Source of the DNA: Lentibacillus sp. CBA3610 | GTDB taxonomy: Bacteria; Bacillota; Bacilli; Bacillales; Amphibacillaceae | Length of the DNA stretch: 64,000 nt | Direction: 5' to 3' | NCBI RefSeq assembly: GCF_013373365.1 | Contig: NZ_CP035925.1 | Location: forward strand, 2,914,001 to 2,978,000 | Shown: positions 26,140-35,329 of the stretch, in pieces | Layout of the letters: each line of letters begins with the position of its first letter | How positions within the stretch are numbered: the first letter of the stretch is position 1 | Program-made: the position numbers and the translations under genes | Notes under the pieces: generated by a model | Databases searched by the model: none | The model's input: the letters and a program-made list of their open reading frames with translations, nothing else | What the model was told of the DNA's origin: nothing

Positions 26140-27400
26140 TGCAATGAAAGTCGGCAAATGGGAAGTTAAGCGTAATTTGAAAAATAAATCATTTTTAATC
26201 GGCTTATTTTTGACGCCTGTGCTATTTTTAGGTTTTATGTTTCTGGGAAGTCTTTTTGGCGATTCAGATGATGGCGGTGAAACGACACAGGTTTTCATCC
26301 AGGATCAGCTGGGGATTTTCAGCAGCTTGGAGGAAACGATAGAGGCAACTGAGCTTGACTGGGAAATGCAAACCACTGATGTCAATGAAGATGACGTACA
26401 AAACCAGCTCGGCGAAAGCGAAAACGCTGCCTACATTTTCCTTGATGAACGTGCATTGGAAGATGGTGTCATACCCATTTATACGAGTGACGAAATCGGG
26501 ATGGGCTTTATGAATCAAGTGCAAGTTTTATCCACACCGGTTAAAGCACTCCAGATGCAACAGCTTGGATTATCAGAGGAGGAGCTTGCTGCTGTTTCCA
26601 TGGACATTCAATTTGAGGAAACAACGTCAGAGGAATTAGCGGCCGCTGACGATGCAGAAACGACTGAGAGCGGCGGCTTTCTTGGCGAAGACCCATTTGA
26701 GCGCGTCATTCCGGGAGCATTTGCCGGTATTATCCTGCTGTCCATCATTTTTTCCGGAATGTATATTTTCCAGAGTGCATCCAACGAGAAGAAAGATAAA
26801 ATTGCTGAGATCATTTTATCCTCGGTTACCCCGGGTGAATTGATGCAGGGGAAAATTATCGGCTACTTTGTACTGGGCATGATTCAAGCTGGTGTATTCC
26901 TCGTGTTTGCCGTCCCGATCAGTATATGGCAATTGGATGATGTACCAATACTGGAGTACTTACTCGTGCCCGAATTGATCTTGCTGGTGGTGATTGCCAT
27001 ACTTGGGTACTTCCTGTTCGCGGCATTGTTTATAGGCGTGGGTGCAACCATGGCGGACGTGTCATCAGCCGGCAATTTCCAGGGTATGGTCATGATGCTG
27101 CCATTCCCTGCCGTTTATTTTCATTGCACCGATCATCAATGACCCGAGCGGCCTGATGGCACAAGTTGGTACCTACGTGCCATTCACGACACCGGGTGTG
27201 CTCTTAATGCGGCTGATTGTGATGGAAGAGTGGCCGTGGATGGAAATCATAATTGCGCTGGCCATTCTAATCGTCAGTATTTGGATTTTCATGAAACTGG
27301 CCGGGAAAATATTCAAAACCGGCATCCTCATGTACGGAAAAAATGCCACACCAGCCGAGATCTGGAAATGGATCCCGGGCTTAATAAGCGAAACGTTATT
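26132..27400 (+). pseudogene. ABC-2 permease (NatB/YhaP-like), frameshifted near the C-terminus
   Basis: Frame one (26132 to about 27105) starts MRNAMKVGKWEVKRNLKNKSFL and contains the first helix, a large extracellular domain (about residues 45-190) and helices such as RVIPGAFAGIILLSIIFSGMYIF. At about 27104-27106 a CCC run shifts the frame; with one C fewer the protein continues FLPFIFIAPIINDPSGLMAQ and on through PFTTPGVLLMRL to the last helix and FKTGILMYGKNATPAEIWKWI. The natural end is probably near 27375. The second frame then runs on into element B and stops at 27477-27479. Export function would be lost if the shift is real. Confidence 0.75.
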
Positions 27401-27500
27401 CAGCGGAGCGGGTTTTCCTCCGCTGAATGTCAGCCCGAACAGAATCGGGCATTTACGGACAGTTGCCCGCCGTTCTTAGGCGGGTTACTGTCGTTAGTTT
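27385..27500 (+). repeat. Element B, copy 2
   Basis: AAGCGAAACGTTATTCAGCGG, loop, CCGCTGAATGTCAG form the first hairpin; then AACAGAATCGGGCATTTACG, and a second hairpin with GGACAGTTGCCCGCCG against GGCGGGTTACTGTCG. It overlaps the 3' end of the permease frame. Confidence 0.6.
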
Positions 27501-27524
27501 TTTCTAAGTTAACAATAAAAAACA

Positions 27525-27553
27525 GGGTACTAATCGATATGTGATTAGTACCC
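27525..27553 (-). terminator. Intrinsic terminator on the minus strand
   Basis: GGGTACTAATC and GATTAGTACCC pair around ATATGTG-type loop; on the minus strand it is followed by CTGTTTTTTATTG. It is downstream of the small gene at 27634-27792. Confidence 0.7.
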
Positions 27554-27633
27554 TTAATCCTTTGCTATTCCAAAAACTGAATTTGTTACTATTAGAGGTT
27601 GTTCCCTTTTTTTGCTTGACACCCCTTCTCACG

Positions 27634-27792
27634 TTAAGCATTGGAGTAGAGTAAAACAGCACTTGCTTCTATGGAATCTATGCCAACGCCAGTACTGGTA
27701 GGTACAGAGGGATCACCCGTATATTCGATTATCAGAAAAAACGCCACCATAAGCACAGCCAGCACCACAAACGTTACCAGTGTTTTTTGCAT
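27634..27792 (-). CDS. Small membrane-anchored peptide, duplicate of the ASST N-terminus
   Basis: 52 residues, MQKTLVTFVVLAVLMVAF then FLIIEYTGDPS and a short polar tail ending LLYSNA. Its first 30 residues mirror the start of the sulfotransferase encoded just upstream (MRKTLATFVVLAIIMIAFF, EYTGD). A GAAAGGCGGTG site precedes the ATG. It may be a truncated duplicate or a real small companion protein; the good ribosome site and terminator favour expression. Confidence 0.55.
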   Translation of the reverse strand: MQKTLVTFVVLAVLMVAFFLIIEYTGDPSVPTSTGVGIDSIEASAVLLYSNA

Positions 27793-27966
27793 ATATAACA
27801 CCGCCTTTCACAAAACTTAATGACCTTCAGCAAAAGTCCGTCGGGAATTCCGTGACAATAGTTTTGCCCTACTGTTTAGATTATAAGGAATGGCATTACT
27901 ATGATACTTCCGATTTTGCCAGCCTAAAATAGCATTGGGATAATTGCTAACACGTTTCCTGAAGGC

Positions 27967-29667
27967 TCATTCATCTAAGGGCCGGCGTGCCATTCCTGTT
28001 CCGGTAAGCGGCATTCGCTCCGCACGATATGCCTGCTTGTGACTCTTTTTTTCAAAACTTGATACAACCAGCTCATAAGTTACATCGGCAGGCTGCTTAT
28101 CATTGACTTCAACGATTCTGCTGTTCATACCTTCTTCAGCTTCAATATACCCTGAAGTCAACAAACGATTGCCGGTCTCCTCCAGATAATCGGCATCACC
28201 GACAATTCTCGAATAAAAGTCTTCGCCGCGTTCCCGGCCAAATTGCCAGACCTCCTCAACTGTCATTTCCTCAGGATTGATCCGGTACTGAACACCTTGA
28301 CTGAAGTCTCCACTGAGCGGATCTTTTCCACGGGTGACCACGACATTATTATCAAATAACAAATAATCATTGGTTGCTTCATTGTTATCAAAGTCCGGCA
28401 TTGTCATGGGAGCATGGGGACCGGCAGGGAATTTAAAGTCATCATTTACTGGCTCCAGCAAGTATTTGTCATAGGCGTCAGGCCATTTCTCATGATCGGC
28501 TAAAATCCAGTCAATTTCTCCATCGGGATAGGACAATTTCATAATTAAATCCTGGTGACGGCTGGAGACAAGGATTGAGTCATCTTTTTCCACATACCAG
28601 ATGGCATTCTGATGGAACCAGTCGACACCATTGTCAAATGTATTGGAGATTATATTGCCATAATCCTCGTAGAAATCTTCAGGGAACAAATCACGGAAAC
28701 TGAAATCCCGTACCGTTTCCCCCGTCTCCCGGTCAATCTCAATCATTTCATCTTCAATATATGGTGATGCCATATCGTGCACAGTTGCCAGTAAATTACC
28801 ATTCGGCAATTCAATTATCTCATGGTGCACGACATTTGTTTTCTCATAATCATCCAGTTGTATCAGATAGGAGTTGTACACTTTTCCAAGCATATCCATC
28901 TCAAGAACTTCATTATATTCATCCTGACCTTCTTCCTTTGTGATGTACAGGACATTTCCATTATCCAACCGTTTGAAAATGTGCGAATTCCATAAAGTCG
29001 AGTACCATCTGACATCAGCGTTATGATCAACCGCATAGGCATGACGGGTGCTTGGAATAATAAACGTCATACCGTTCTCCATTTTTTCCGGATGGGCTTC
29101 AGCTGCTTCATTCGTCAAAAAATCATCCGGCAGCGGATCAGTTTCAACGGTAAATGTATGCTCGGCTGTATCCCCCGCTTCGTTCGTCGCTTCGATAGTT
29201 ACCATATTTTCATAATCCGGATACAAACCAAGCACAGGAATCGAGTGTTTTGTTTTATACGCATCAATGGAGTGGCTGACATCACTATACTCATCTTTAC
29301 CCTTAACGGTTACTGTAATCCGAACAGGGTCGTCCGTTTCAAACATCGTGAGCGCCGTTAATGGGGCAACACCATACGGATCATGCTTCACAAAAGGGTT
29401 TTGCAGTGAATAAGAGCCGGCATCATATTCCTTTTGAAGTGCTTGTTCCACTTTTTCCTGTTCACGGATACGACGGGTGTCAGAGGTAGAGAGTTGCTCC
29501 ACCTCTCCATCAGGTTTAAATGAAATGGTGCTGTTCTGTGCTGCTTCCACCTTTTGTCCGGCACCCTTGGCGAGCTCATCCGGAGCGTCTCCGGTATACT
29601 CCAGGATGACAAAAAATGCAATCATTATAATCGCCAGCACCACAAAGGTTGCCAGTGTTTTTCGCAT
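27967..29667 (-). CDS. Aryl-sulfate sulfotransferase (ASST family), membrane-anchored
   Basis: 566 residues. An N-terminal signal anchor (about 5-24) places the enzyme outside. Residues about 100-190 form an Ig-like ASST N-terminal domain (VRITVTVKGKDEYSDVSHS). The catalytic propeller follows, with NVVHHEIIELPNGNLLAT, DWFHQNAIWYVEKDDSILVSSRHQDLIMKL and PAGPHAPMTMPDFDNN holding the conserved His residues of the family. ASST enzymes move sulfate from one aryl sulfate to another phenol without PAPS. Clear ribosome site AAGGGGGGAAGC. No dedicated DsbL/DsbI neighbours are present. Substrate unknown. Confidence 0.82.
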   Translation of the reverse strand: MRKTLATFVVLAIIMIAFFVILEYTGDAPDELAKGAGQKVEAAQNSTISFKPDGEVEQLSTSDTRRIREQEKVEQALQKEYDAGSYSLQNPFVKHDPYGVAPLTALTMFETDDPVRITVTVKGKDEYSDVSHSIDAYKTKHSIPVLGLYPDYENMVTIEATNEAGDTAEHTFTVETDPLPDDFLTNEAAEAHPEKMENGMTFIIPSTRHAYAVDHNADVRWYSTLWNSHIFKRLDNGNVLYITKEEGQDEYNEVLEMDMLGKVYNSYLIQLDDYEKTNVVHHEIIELPNGNLLATVHDMASPYIEDEMIEIDRETGETVRDFSFRDLFPEDFYEDYGNIISNTFDNGVDWFHQNAIWYVEKDDSILVSSRHQDLIMKLSYPDGEIDWILADHEKWPDAYDKYLLEPVNDDFKFPAGPHAPMTMPDFDNNEATNDYLLFDNNVVVTRGKDPLSGDFSQGVQYRINPEEMTVEEVWQFGRERGEDFYSRIVGDADYLEETGNRLLTSGYIEAEEGMNSRIVEVNDKQPADVTYELVVSSFEKKSHKQAYRAERMPLTGTGMARRPLDE

Positions 29668-29879
29668 GATGCTTCCCCCCTTCCAATAGACTGATAGATT
29701 TCAAACCGTACATTTATGAATTGAAACTTATGATTTCAGTATAAATTATACAACCGCTATCTACAAGCAATCGTTTATGAGGGCTCTTCAAACCATGAAA
29801 CTAGGTCCCAGGCCAAACCCGGGATTAAAGACCTTCATAATTCCTCCCAATTCGGGAAAACTTTAACGGAGGTGATAAC

Positions 29880-30884
29880 GTGGATAAAAATGATTTGAAA
29901 CTGACATCGGCTGAAATCGGGACACTGTGGAGCGAGTATGTCAATGGATCCGCCATTAACATTGTGAATAAATATATGTCTTCCATCATAGAAGACCAAC
30001 AGATAAAAATGTTGTTTGACGAAGCAATCCAAATATTCGAGGGTCAAAAACGCCAAATTGAAACGTTTATCAGGAATGAAGGATTCCCAGTGCCAATAGG
30101 CTTTACCGAAACTGATTTGATCGGCGGTGCCAAACGGCTGTTTTCGGACATATTCTGCTTGCATTATTTGCACATTATGACGTCACATGGGTTGCTGGGA
30201 CATATTTCGGGACTGCAGGCCTCCACCAGAAAAGACCTGCGTGAATTTTATGATGCCTGTGATAATGAAGGTAAAATGCTATATCATAAAACCACTGATT
30301 TATTACTGGAAAAAGGTCATTTTCAGCGTGACCCGTACATTTATCCTGAAGGGAATCCGCAATTTGTATCAGGGCAACAATTCCTGAGCAGTTTCTTTGG
30401 AAAAAACCGCCCGTTAAGTGCCATGGAACTTGTTAACCTAACCTTTAATATCAAGAAAAAAATTACTGCCAAAACGTTGTCCATCGGTTTCAGTCAAGTA
30501 GCACGATCGACGGAAGTCAGGAAATTTTTAAAGCACGCACAGAAAACGTCCGATCAACAGATTCAATCGTTAAGCACTATTTTGCATGATGACAGCCTGC
30601 CGATACCAATGTCATGGGAATCAGAGATAACAACTTCACAGGAGTCTCCTTTTTCAGATAAATTGCTATTATATCACATAGGTTTTCTATTTCAGACCTC
30701 GCAGGCGTATCACGGTGCGAGTATTGCAACAGCCATGCGGACTGACCTTTTGATGGCCTACGAAAAAATAATCTTCAAGAACATCATGGTCACAAAGGAA
30801 TGGTTCAACCTCATGACAAAAAATAAGTGGTTTGAACAGCCGCCACTCGCTCCCGACCGGCAAAACATTGCCAGAAACAGATGA
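29880..30884 (+). CDS. DUF3231 family protein
   Basis: 334 residues in two homologous helical halves, as usual for DUF3231: LTSAEIGTLWSEYVNGSAIN in the first and LSAMELVNLTFNIKKKITAKTLSIGFSQVA region in the second, with FPVPIGFTETDL and LPIPMSWESEI as the repeated P-x-P landmarks. Starts at a GTG behind a near perfect GGAGGTGA. The family has a ferritin-like four-helix pattern and occurs in spore formers; biochemical role unknown. A broken paralogue lies at 43770-44310. Confidence 0.85.
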   Translation: MDKNDLKLTSAEIGTLWSEYVNGSAINIVNKYMSSIIEDQQIKMLFDEAIQIFEGQKRQIETFIRNEGFPVPIGFTETDLIGGAKRLFSDIFCLHYLHIMTSHGLLGHISGLQASTRKDLREFYDACDNEGKMLYHKTTDLLLEKGHFQRDPYIYPEGNPQFVSGQQFLSSFFGKNRPLSAMELVNLTFNIKKKITAKTLSIGFSQVARSTEVRKFLKHAQKTSDQQIQSLSTILHDDSLPIPMSWESEITTSQESPFSDKLLLYHIGFLFQTSQAYHGASIATAMRTDLLMAYEKIIFKNIMVTKEWFNLMTKNKWFEQPPLAPDRQNIARNR

Positions 30885-30892
30885 AGGAAGCC

Positions 30893-30931
30893 CCCCTTAA
30901 CCAGCGGGACAATCGGCAACCGGTTAAGGGG
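30893..30931 (+). terminator. Hairpin after the DUF3231 gene
   Basis: CCCCTTAACC and GGTTAAGGGG pair perfectly around a 19-base loop, nine bases after the stop codon. No strong T run. Confidence 0.55.
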
Positions 30932-30982
30932 CTAAATAAAGGGAACATGATTAAGCCTGATTAGAGGCCATGCACACCCATA

Positions 30983-31231
30983 TCAATATTGGGGCAGTTG
31001 ATGATGAATAATATCATAACTCCGTCGAATATCCTCTTCCTTTACCTTAATATGATATGTCGTCACGGTGCCATTCCTTCTATTATTTCCGGTATCAGTC
31101 GTCAAGGTATTTATTTTGTAGGCTATACGGCTTTTACTTAGTCTTGTTTTGGCTTTGTAATAATCATCAATACGCTGTGTGGCATAAACAATTTCCCATT
31201 TCTGAAACAAACCCTTTAATAACTGACGCAT
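30983..31231 (-). CDS. Hypothetical small protein, DUF2007-like fold pattern
   Basis: 82 residues starting MRQLLKGLFQKWEIVYATQ at the ATG behind GAGGAGG; the frame continues to 31258 without support. The pattern of a short helix, IAYKINTLTTD strand, and TYHIKVKEEDIRRSYDII resembles small DUF2007/GlnB-like signalling folds, but similarity is structural guesswork. Tail is His/Gln rich. Single gene. Confidence 0.5.
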   Translation of the reverse strand: MRQLLKGLFQKWEIVYATQRIDDYYKAKTRLSKSRIAYKINTLTTDTGNNRRNGTVTTYHIKVKEEDIRRSYDIIHHQLPQY

Positions 31232-31490
31232 AAGGGGATTCCTCCTCGTACCGGTCACCCGGATATAATGTGATTCTCAGAAACAGCCCCAGCCAGTGTG
31301 ATCAATCATTGGATTAACCACGGTGCAATCGCCCGAAAGACGCCCACTTCGGAACATAAACTAACGGACGCTAACATTCTTATTCATTTAACGAAGCATC
31401 AGTGAGTATTTAGGGACACCCACCGATGAAGCTTCATTTAGGTCGCTGCTTTCAACTCCTTTCTTTTCACTATATTCTATGCTCTCTCCC

Positions 31491-31634
31491 CTATGGCCAA
31501 TTCTTAAACAAAGACAATATTCCTCCCACAAACCATTTAAAAGGCCAGACAATTAACTCCGGCATATTAATTAAAAATTCAGTGAGCCAGCCCCGGTCTT
31601 TAGATCTTTTTCGTTTTTCCTTTTTGGCTGTCAT
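31491..31634 (-). CDS. Small basic membrane-associated protein
   Basis: 47 residues: a very basic start (MTAKKEKRKRSKDRGW) followed by one amphipathic/hydrophobic segment (LIVWPFKWFVGGILSLFKNW). GAGGTGG precedes the ATG at 31634. Family not recognised. Size, charge and single helix suggest a peripheral membrane protein. Confidence 0.55.
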   Translation of the reverse strand: MTAKKEKRKRSKDRGWLTEFLINMPELIVWPFKWFVGGILSLFKNWP

Positions 31635-31883
31635 GCTTTTATCCACCTCACGATTGATTGCAAAAAATAAGTTTCTGCAATGACGGGATAATATGATGAT
31701 CTTGCAGCCACTTGGTTTTATCTTTTGCATATGTTACCATATTTTTCATATTCAATTACCTATATATTCGCGACTATTTTTTAATAATCCTTCTATTTTT
31801 CTAAAACTTTCGATTGATTTTACCGATATTGAGTTTAGAATTTTTTTGTGATGGAAACTATGAAATAAAAAAGGAGAGGTTTT

Positions 31884-32783
31884 ATGGGGAAAATACGTTT
31901 TTTTATGATTACAACAGGCTTCGTTTTGTTTTTCGCATTATTAGTCCCAACAGCACAAGCGGAGGCTAGTGATACATATCAGGTCGGGACTAATGTGCTG
32001 AATGTCAGGTCCGCTCCATCACATAGTGCAGATGTTGTGGGTTATCTTGGCAATGGTGACCGTGTTAATGTTTTTCAGGAACGGCATGGATGGGCGCAAA
32101 CCTATTATGACGGACAAGTTGTATGGGTAGCGTCACAGTATCTTTTTCCGGCTGAAGGTAACAACACAGCAGTCAGCGGCGTATCCTCCGCTGGAAATGA
32201 AAGCAGCGACGAAACTCAAGCGGTCAATGAATCATCCGCGGCACTGAATGGCTACACGATCGTCCTCGACCCCGGGCATGGCGGAGCGGATCCAGGTGCC
32301 ATTGGTATTAGAGGGACACTTGAAAAAAGTCAAACAATGAAAACAGCTGACAATGTTGCTCAAGGATTGCGTGAGGCAGGTGCAAATGTTGTCCTGACAC
32401 GTTCAAGCGATTCATATGTGTCACTTGAGGAACGTGTCAATACCAGTAACACACACGCAACAGATGCTTTTATCAGTTTGCACTATAATGCATTCCCGCT
32501 TGAAGGAGTAAATGGTTTCAGCACCTATTATGATACAAATGGGAATAACCGTGCACTTGCGGACGACATCCAATCCGGCCTTGAACAGCACATGGATCTG
32601 AACAGCCGCGGCCTTATGCAAAATGACTTTCATGTCCTGCAAGAGAACAATGCTCTATCCGCATTGGTAGAACTCGGGTTCATTACCAATCCATATGATC
32701 TGTCGGTGATACAAACTGCGGATCATCAAAGGAATGTTGCGGATGGAATCGTTGACGGGGTTACGGATTATTTTAATGACTAA
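31884..32783 (+). CDS. N-acetylmuramoyl-L-alanine amidase with SH3 domain
   Basis: 299 residues. Signal peptide about residues 1-29 (ending PTAQAEA). A bacterial SH3 domain at 32-90 (NVLNVRSAPSHSADVVGYLGNGDRVNV). A linker, then Amidase_3 from about residue 122: TIVLDPGHGGADPGAIG (zinc His), RGTLEKSQT (Glu ligand), FISLHYNAF (zinc His) and ALVELGFITNP (catalytic Glu). It removes stem peptides from peptidoglycan outside the cell. AAGGAGAGG precedes the ATG. Single gene with a terminator. Confidence 0.92.
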   Translation: MGKIRFFMITTGFVLFFALLVPTAQAEASDTYQVGTNVLNVRSAPSHSADVVGYLGNGDRVNVFQERHGWAQTYYDGQVVWVASQYLFPAEGNNTAVSGVSSAGNESSDETQAVNESSAALNGYTIVLDPGHGGADPGAIGIRGTLEKSQTMKTADNVAQGLREAGANVVLTRSSDSYVSLEERVNTSNTHATDAFISLHYNAFPLEGVNGFSTYYDTNGNNRALADDIQSGLEQHMDLNSRGLMQNDFHVLQENNALSALVELGFITNPYDLSVIQTADHQRNVADGIVDGVTDYFND

Positions 32784-32839
32784 CGATAAAAGTTTTATCA
32801 CCGTATTTATCAGTTTATTTACAAGTTAAAAGCAATAAA

Positions 32840-32881
32840 AAGCCAACCTTCTGAAATGATATCAAAAGGTTGGCTTCTTTT
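32840..32881. terminator. Bidirectional terminator between amidase and betaine-binding genes
   Basis: AAGCCAACCTT and AAGGTTGGCTT pair; CTTTTG follows on the plus strand and TTTTTATTGC on the minus strand. It serves two converging genes. Confidence 0.85.
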
Positions 32882-32890
32882 GTTCATATA

Positions 32891-33841
32891 TTAATGAATG
32901 CCTTCCAACCATTGTTCTACTAAATCCGGATTGTCATCCATAAATTTTTGTGCGGCAGCTTCCGCGTCCATACCTTCTTGAACGTCAAACATCATTTCTT
33001 GTGTATCTTCTTTCGTGATGCTAAATTGACTGATGAACTGATAGGCTGCCGGTGCATCTTCCTGGAATCCTGTTCGTGATACCGATAATATATCGTCTGG
33101 ATCACCAAATGCATTTTGCGGATCATCCAAGAGTTTTAAATCGAATTCATTAAAAGTCCAATGCGGTGTCCACAACGTGACAACAATGGGCTCTTGATTA
33201 CTAATGGCATCTGATAAGGAAGCTGACATGGCAGCACCTGAACTTTCCAGCAGAGTCCAATCATTATTCAGTTCATATCCCGGCATCACTTCACTGTTCA
33301 TTAGTTCCATTTGTCCGGCTCCCGGGCTGATCCCAGTGATTTCCCATTCCAACTGTTCACCAATATTATTCGTGTTGTCTCTCAGATCCTCAATCGAATT
33401 AATATCCTCCATGTAAGAAGGAACAACTAATGCGAGCTCAACTTCTTCTGTAACTGTACTAATTTCTACGAGGTCATCTTGATACTCTTCCCAATAACTG
33501 CCATGTGTATTTGGAAGCCATGCACCAACAATGACATCTGTCGTCCCGTCAGCTAAGCCGGTATATTGTACACCAACGTCCGTTTGGTTAACTTCGACAG
33601 TATAACCGATTTCTTCAAGTAATAGTTTGGCCAAATACGAGTTCACAGTGTTGGACACATAGTTATCGGTTCCGAGCGCAATTTCTGTCTGCCCGAGATC
33701 GATTTCAGCATTGGTGTTATTATCTTCTGATTCTTCAGTCTCATTATTTTCATTATTGCCATTACTGTTTCCACATGCTGCTAACACGATGATTAACGTC
33801 ATAACAGCCAATAATCCTAAGATTCTATTTTGTTTCCACAT
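32891..33841 (-). CDS. Glycine betaine/proline-type ABC transporter substrate-binding lipoprotein (OpuAC-like)
   Basis: 316 residues. Lipoprotein signal with LIIVLAAC. After a polar Asn/Glu linker, the OpuAC domain shows LGTDNYVSNTVNSYLAKLLLEEIGY, GLADGTTDVIVGAWLPNTHGSYWEEY and VTLWTPHWTFNEFDLKLLDDP; the Trp residues are of the kind that cage quaternary ammonium groups. It would deliver betaine or a related compound for osmoprotection. No ATPase or permease gene lies next to it, so it may work with a system elsewhere. Confidence 0.88.
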   Translation of the reverse strand: MWKQNRILGLLAVMTLIIVLAACGNSNGNNENNETEESEDNNTNAEIDLGQTEIALGTDNYVSNTVNSYLAKLLLEEIGYTVEVNQTDVGVQYTGLADGTTDVIVGAWLPNTHGSYWEEYQDDLVEISTVTEEVELALVVPSYMEDINSIEDLRDNTNNIGEQLEWEITGISPGAGQMELMNSEVMPGYELNNDWTLLESSGAAMSASLSDAISNQEPIVVTLWTPHWTFNEFDLKLLDDPQNAFGDPDDILSVSRTGFQEDAPAAYQFISQFSITKEDTQEMMFDVQEGMDAEAAAQKFMDDNPDLVEQWLEGIH

Positions 33842-34227
33842 TGCGTAATTTAGTCTCTCCTTTTTTAAACAATTATAGGACTATTATGCTGCAGGAATCA
33901 TATTGAATACAAATACAGTATTATTTTCTATTTGGATAAATATCAGCATTTGCGCTTTATGAACGGGTTGTAAAATGCCTGTTCTCTTGATTTCTCTATT
34001 TTATTGGATGACACACTTAATTTGCTGATTGCAGAAAAAACGAATCCTTCTCAAACAACAGGAAGGGGCCTCCCTCTAAAGCTGCTTATGCAAAACCATT
34101 TGTTCTCCCTATTTTCTGATGCCGTTCCAGTGTTCAAGCCATGCAGCACTAGATAGCCGATGACTGTCTGGTTGTTTAAAATAACAATTGGATGAAGGTC
34201 CTGACCCCGCTCTTTTACGGTATCGTC
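33842..34227. other. Intergenic stretch
   Basis: No gene seen on either strand. It must hold the promoter of the betaine-binding gene, but I see no convincing -35/-10 pair. Confidence 0.5.
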
Positions 34228-35262
34228 CTATCGCTTCGCATAAATCATACTTAAAATATCGTTAAACTGATATGTTTCGACTTGATAACCCCTTGCCGTG
34301 AACCATTCAATCAGCTTGGACCTGTCCGCGTAAAATTCATCTTCTATTGCATAGACTGCTTCCGAGTTGCCATCATCCTCAAAACGTCTGACCATATCAG
34401 TACGGTGCTGCATGTTTTTGAACATCAGGTCAACTATGCAAATTTGGCCGTGACTTTTTAGTACGCGTGACATTTCGTCCAGTGCGAGCAGTTTTTCATC
34501 GTCCGGTATATGATGAAGCGCATAGCTTGAAACGATGGCATCAGCCTCATGATTCAGTAATGGCAGTGCGAGAAAATGACCTTTCCGTGTATCAATGGCC
34601 GGATATTTTTCAGTACATACCTTGAGCATTTCTTCAGATTGATCGACACCAATGACCCGGGCGGCTTTATCAAGAAATTTCGCGTCCAGATTACCGGTTC
34701 CAACACCGACATCCACGCAAATATCAGTCGGCTGCAGATGGATTGTTTCGGCAGCTTTGGACAGTGCTTTATCATAATCCTGATGAACATTGAACCGATA
34801 GCCGGCCATTTTGATGTTTTGATCATACCCTCTGGCCTGATGATCAAAATGCCACTTGTCCTCCCAGTTATTCCGCACGCTTTTCATGTTTTTCAAATGC
34901 CTGGATAATGCGATAATAGCTTCGGTAGCATCTGTATTTTCAGTTGTCCTTTCAATCATTTGATCGATTGTTTGAATCATATCCTTCATTTCAATCCATT
35001 TTTCAAATAATGCCGAGCGCTGGACGTTCAAATAATCAGTCATGTTCATATCCTGATCGTCCAGGATGGCTTTAATGGTGTCGATGCGCATGCCAATTTC
35101 GCGCAGTGCGAGAATGGTGCTGAGACGGAGCAGATCGTTATCCGTGAACATACGGTAGTCGTTGTCCGCATCCTTCTGCGGTTTGATCAGTCCTTTTTCC
35201 TCGTAAAAGCGGATCGTTCGCGATGTGGTGTTCAATTGTTTGGCGGCTTGTTTGATGTGCAT
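34228..35262 (-). CDS. MerR-family regulator fused to a SAM-dependent methyltransferase
   Basis: 344 residues. Residues 1-70 are a MerR winged helix (MHIKQAAKQLNTTSRTIRFYEEKGLIKP, RMFTDNDLLRLSTI), followed by a dimerisation helix (about 75-125). Residues 140-344 form a class I methyltransferase: CVDVGVGTGNLDAKF (SAM motif I), VIGVDQSEEML, DAIVSSYALHHIPDDEK and QICIVDLM. The fused effector may sense or modify a small toxic compound. Its promoter has the 19-bp spacer typical of MerR activation, so it is probably autoregulated. Start follows GGGGG. Confidence 0.85.
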   Translation of the reverse strand: MHIKQAAKQLNTTSRTIRFYEEKGLIKPQKDADNDYRMFTDNDLLRLSTILALREIGMRIDTIKAILDDQDMNMTDYLNVQRSALFEKWIEMKDMIQTIDQMIERTTENTDATEAIIALSRHLKNMKSVRNNWEDKWHFDHQARGYDQNIKMAGYRFNVHQDYDKALSKAAETIHLQPTDICVDVGVGTGNLDAKFLDKAARVIGVDQSEEMLKVCTEKYPAIDTRKGHFLALPLLNHEADAIVSSYALHHIPDDEKLLALDEMSRVLKSHGQICIVDLMFKNMQHRTDMVRRFEDDGNSEAVYAIEDEFYADRSKLIEWFTARGYQVETYQFNDILSMIYAKR

Positions 35263-35284
35263 TGGCCTCCCCCTTTCATAACCT

Positions 35285-35315
35285 ACTATAAACGTTGACG
35301 TTACGTTAATGTAAA
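35285..35315 (-). promoter_or_regulatory. MerR-type promoter with 19-bp spacer
   Basis: On the minus strand: TTTACA (35315-35310), a 19-bp spacer TTAACGTAACGTCAACGTT, and TATAGT (35290-35285). MerR proteins act on promoters with overlong 19-20 bp spacers, and the spacer carries repeated AACGT/ACGTT half-sites. It lies 23 bases before the merR-methyltransferase start. Confidence 0.7.
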
Positions 35316-35329
35316 GCGTTTTTTCATTT

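Noticed and set aside
31330..31400. A gap repeat in the ordinary block (GACGCTAACATTCTTATTC, ATTTAACGAAG)
   Set aside because: Only scattered similarity and no GCGCCC core; kept out of the count.
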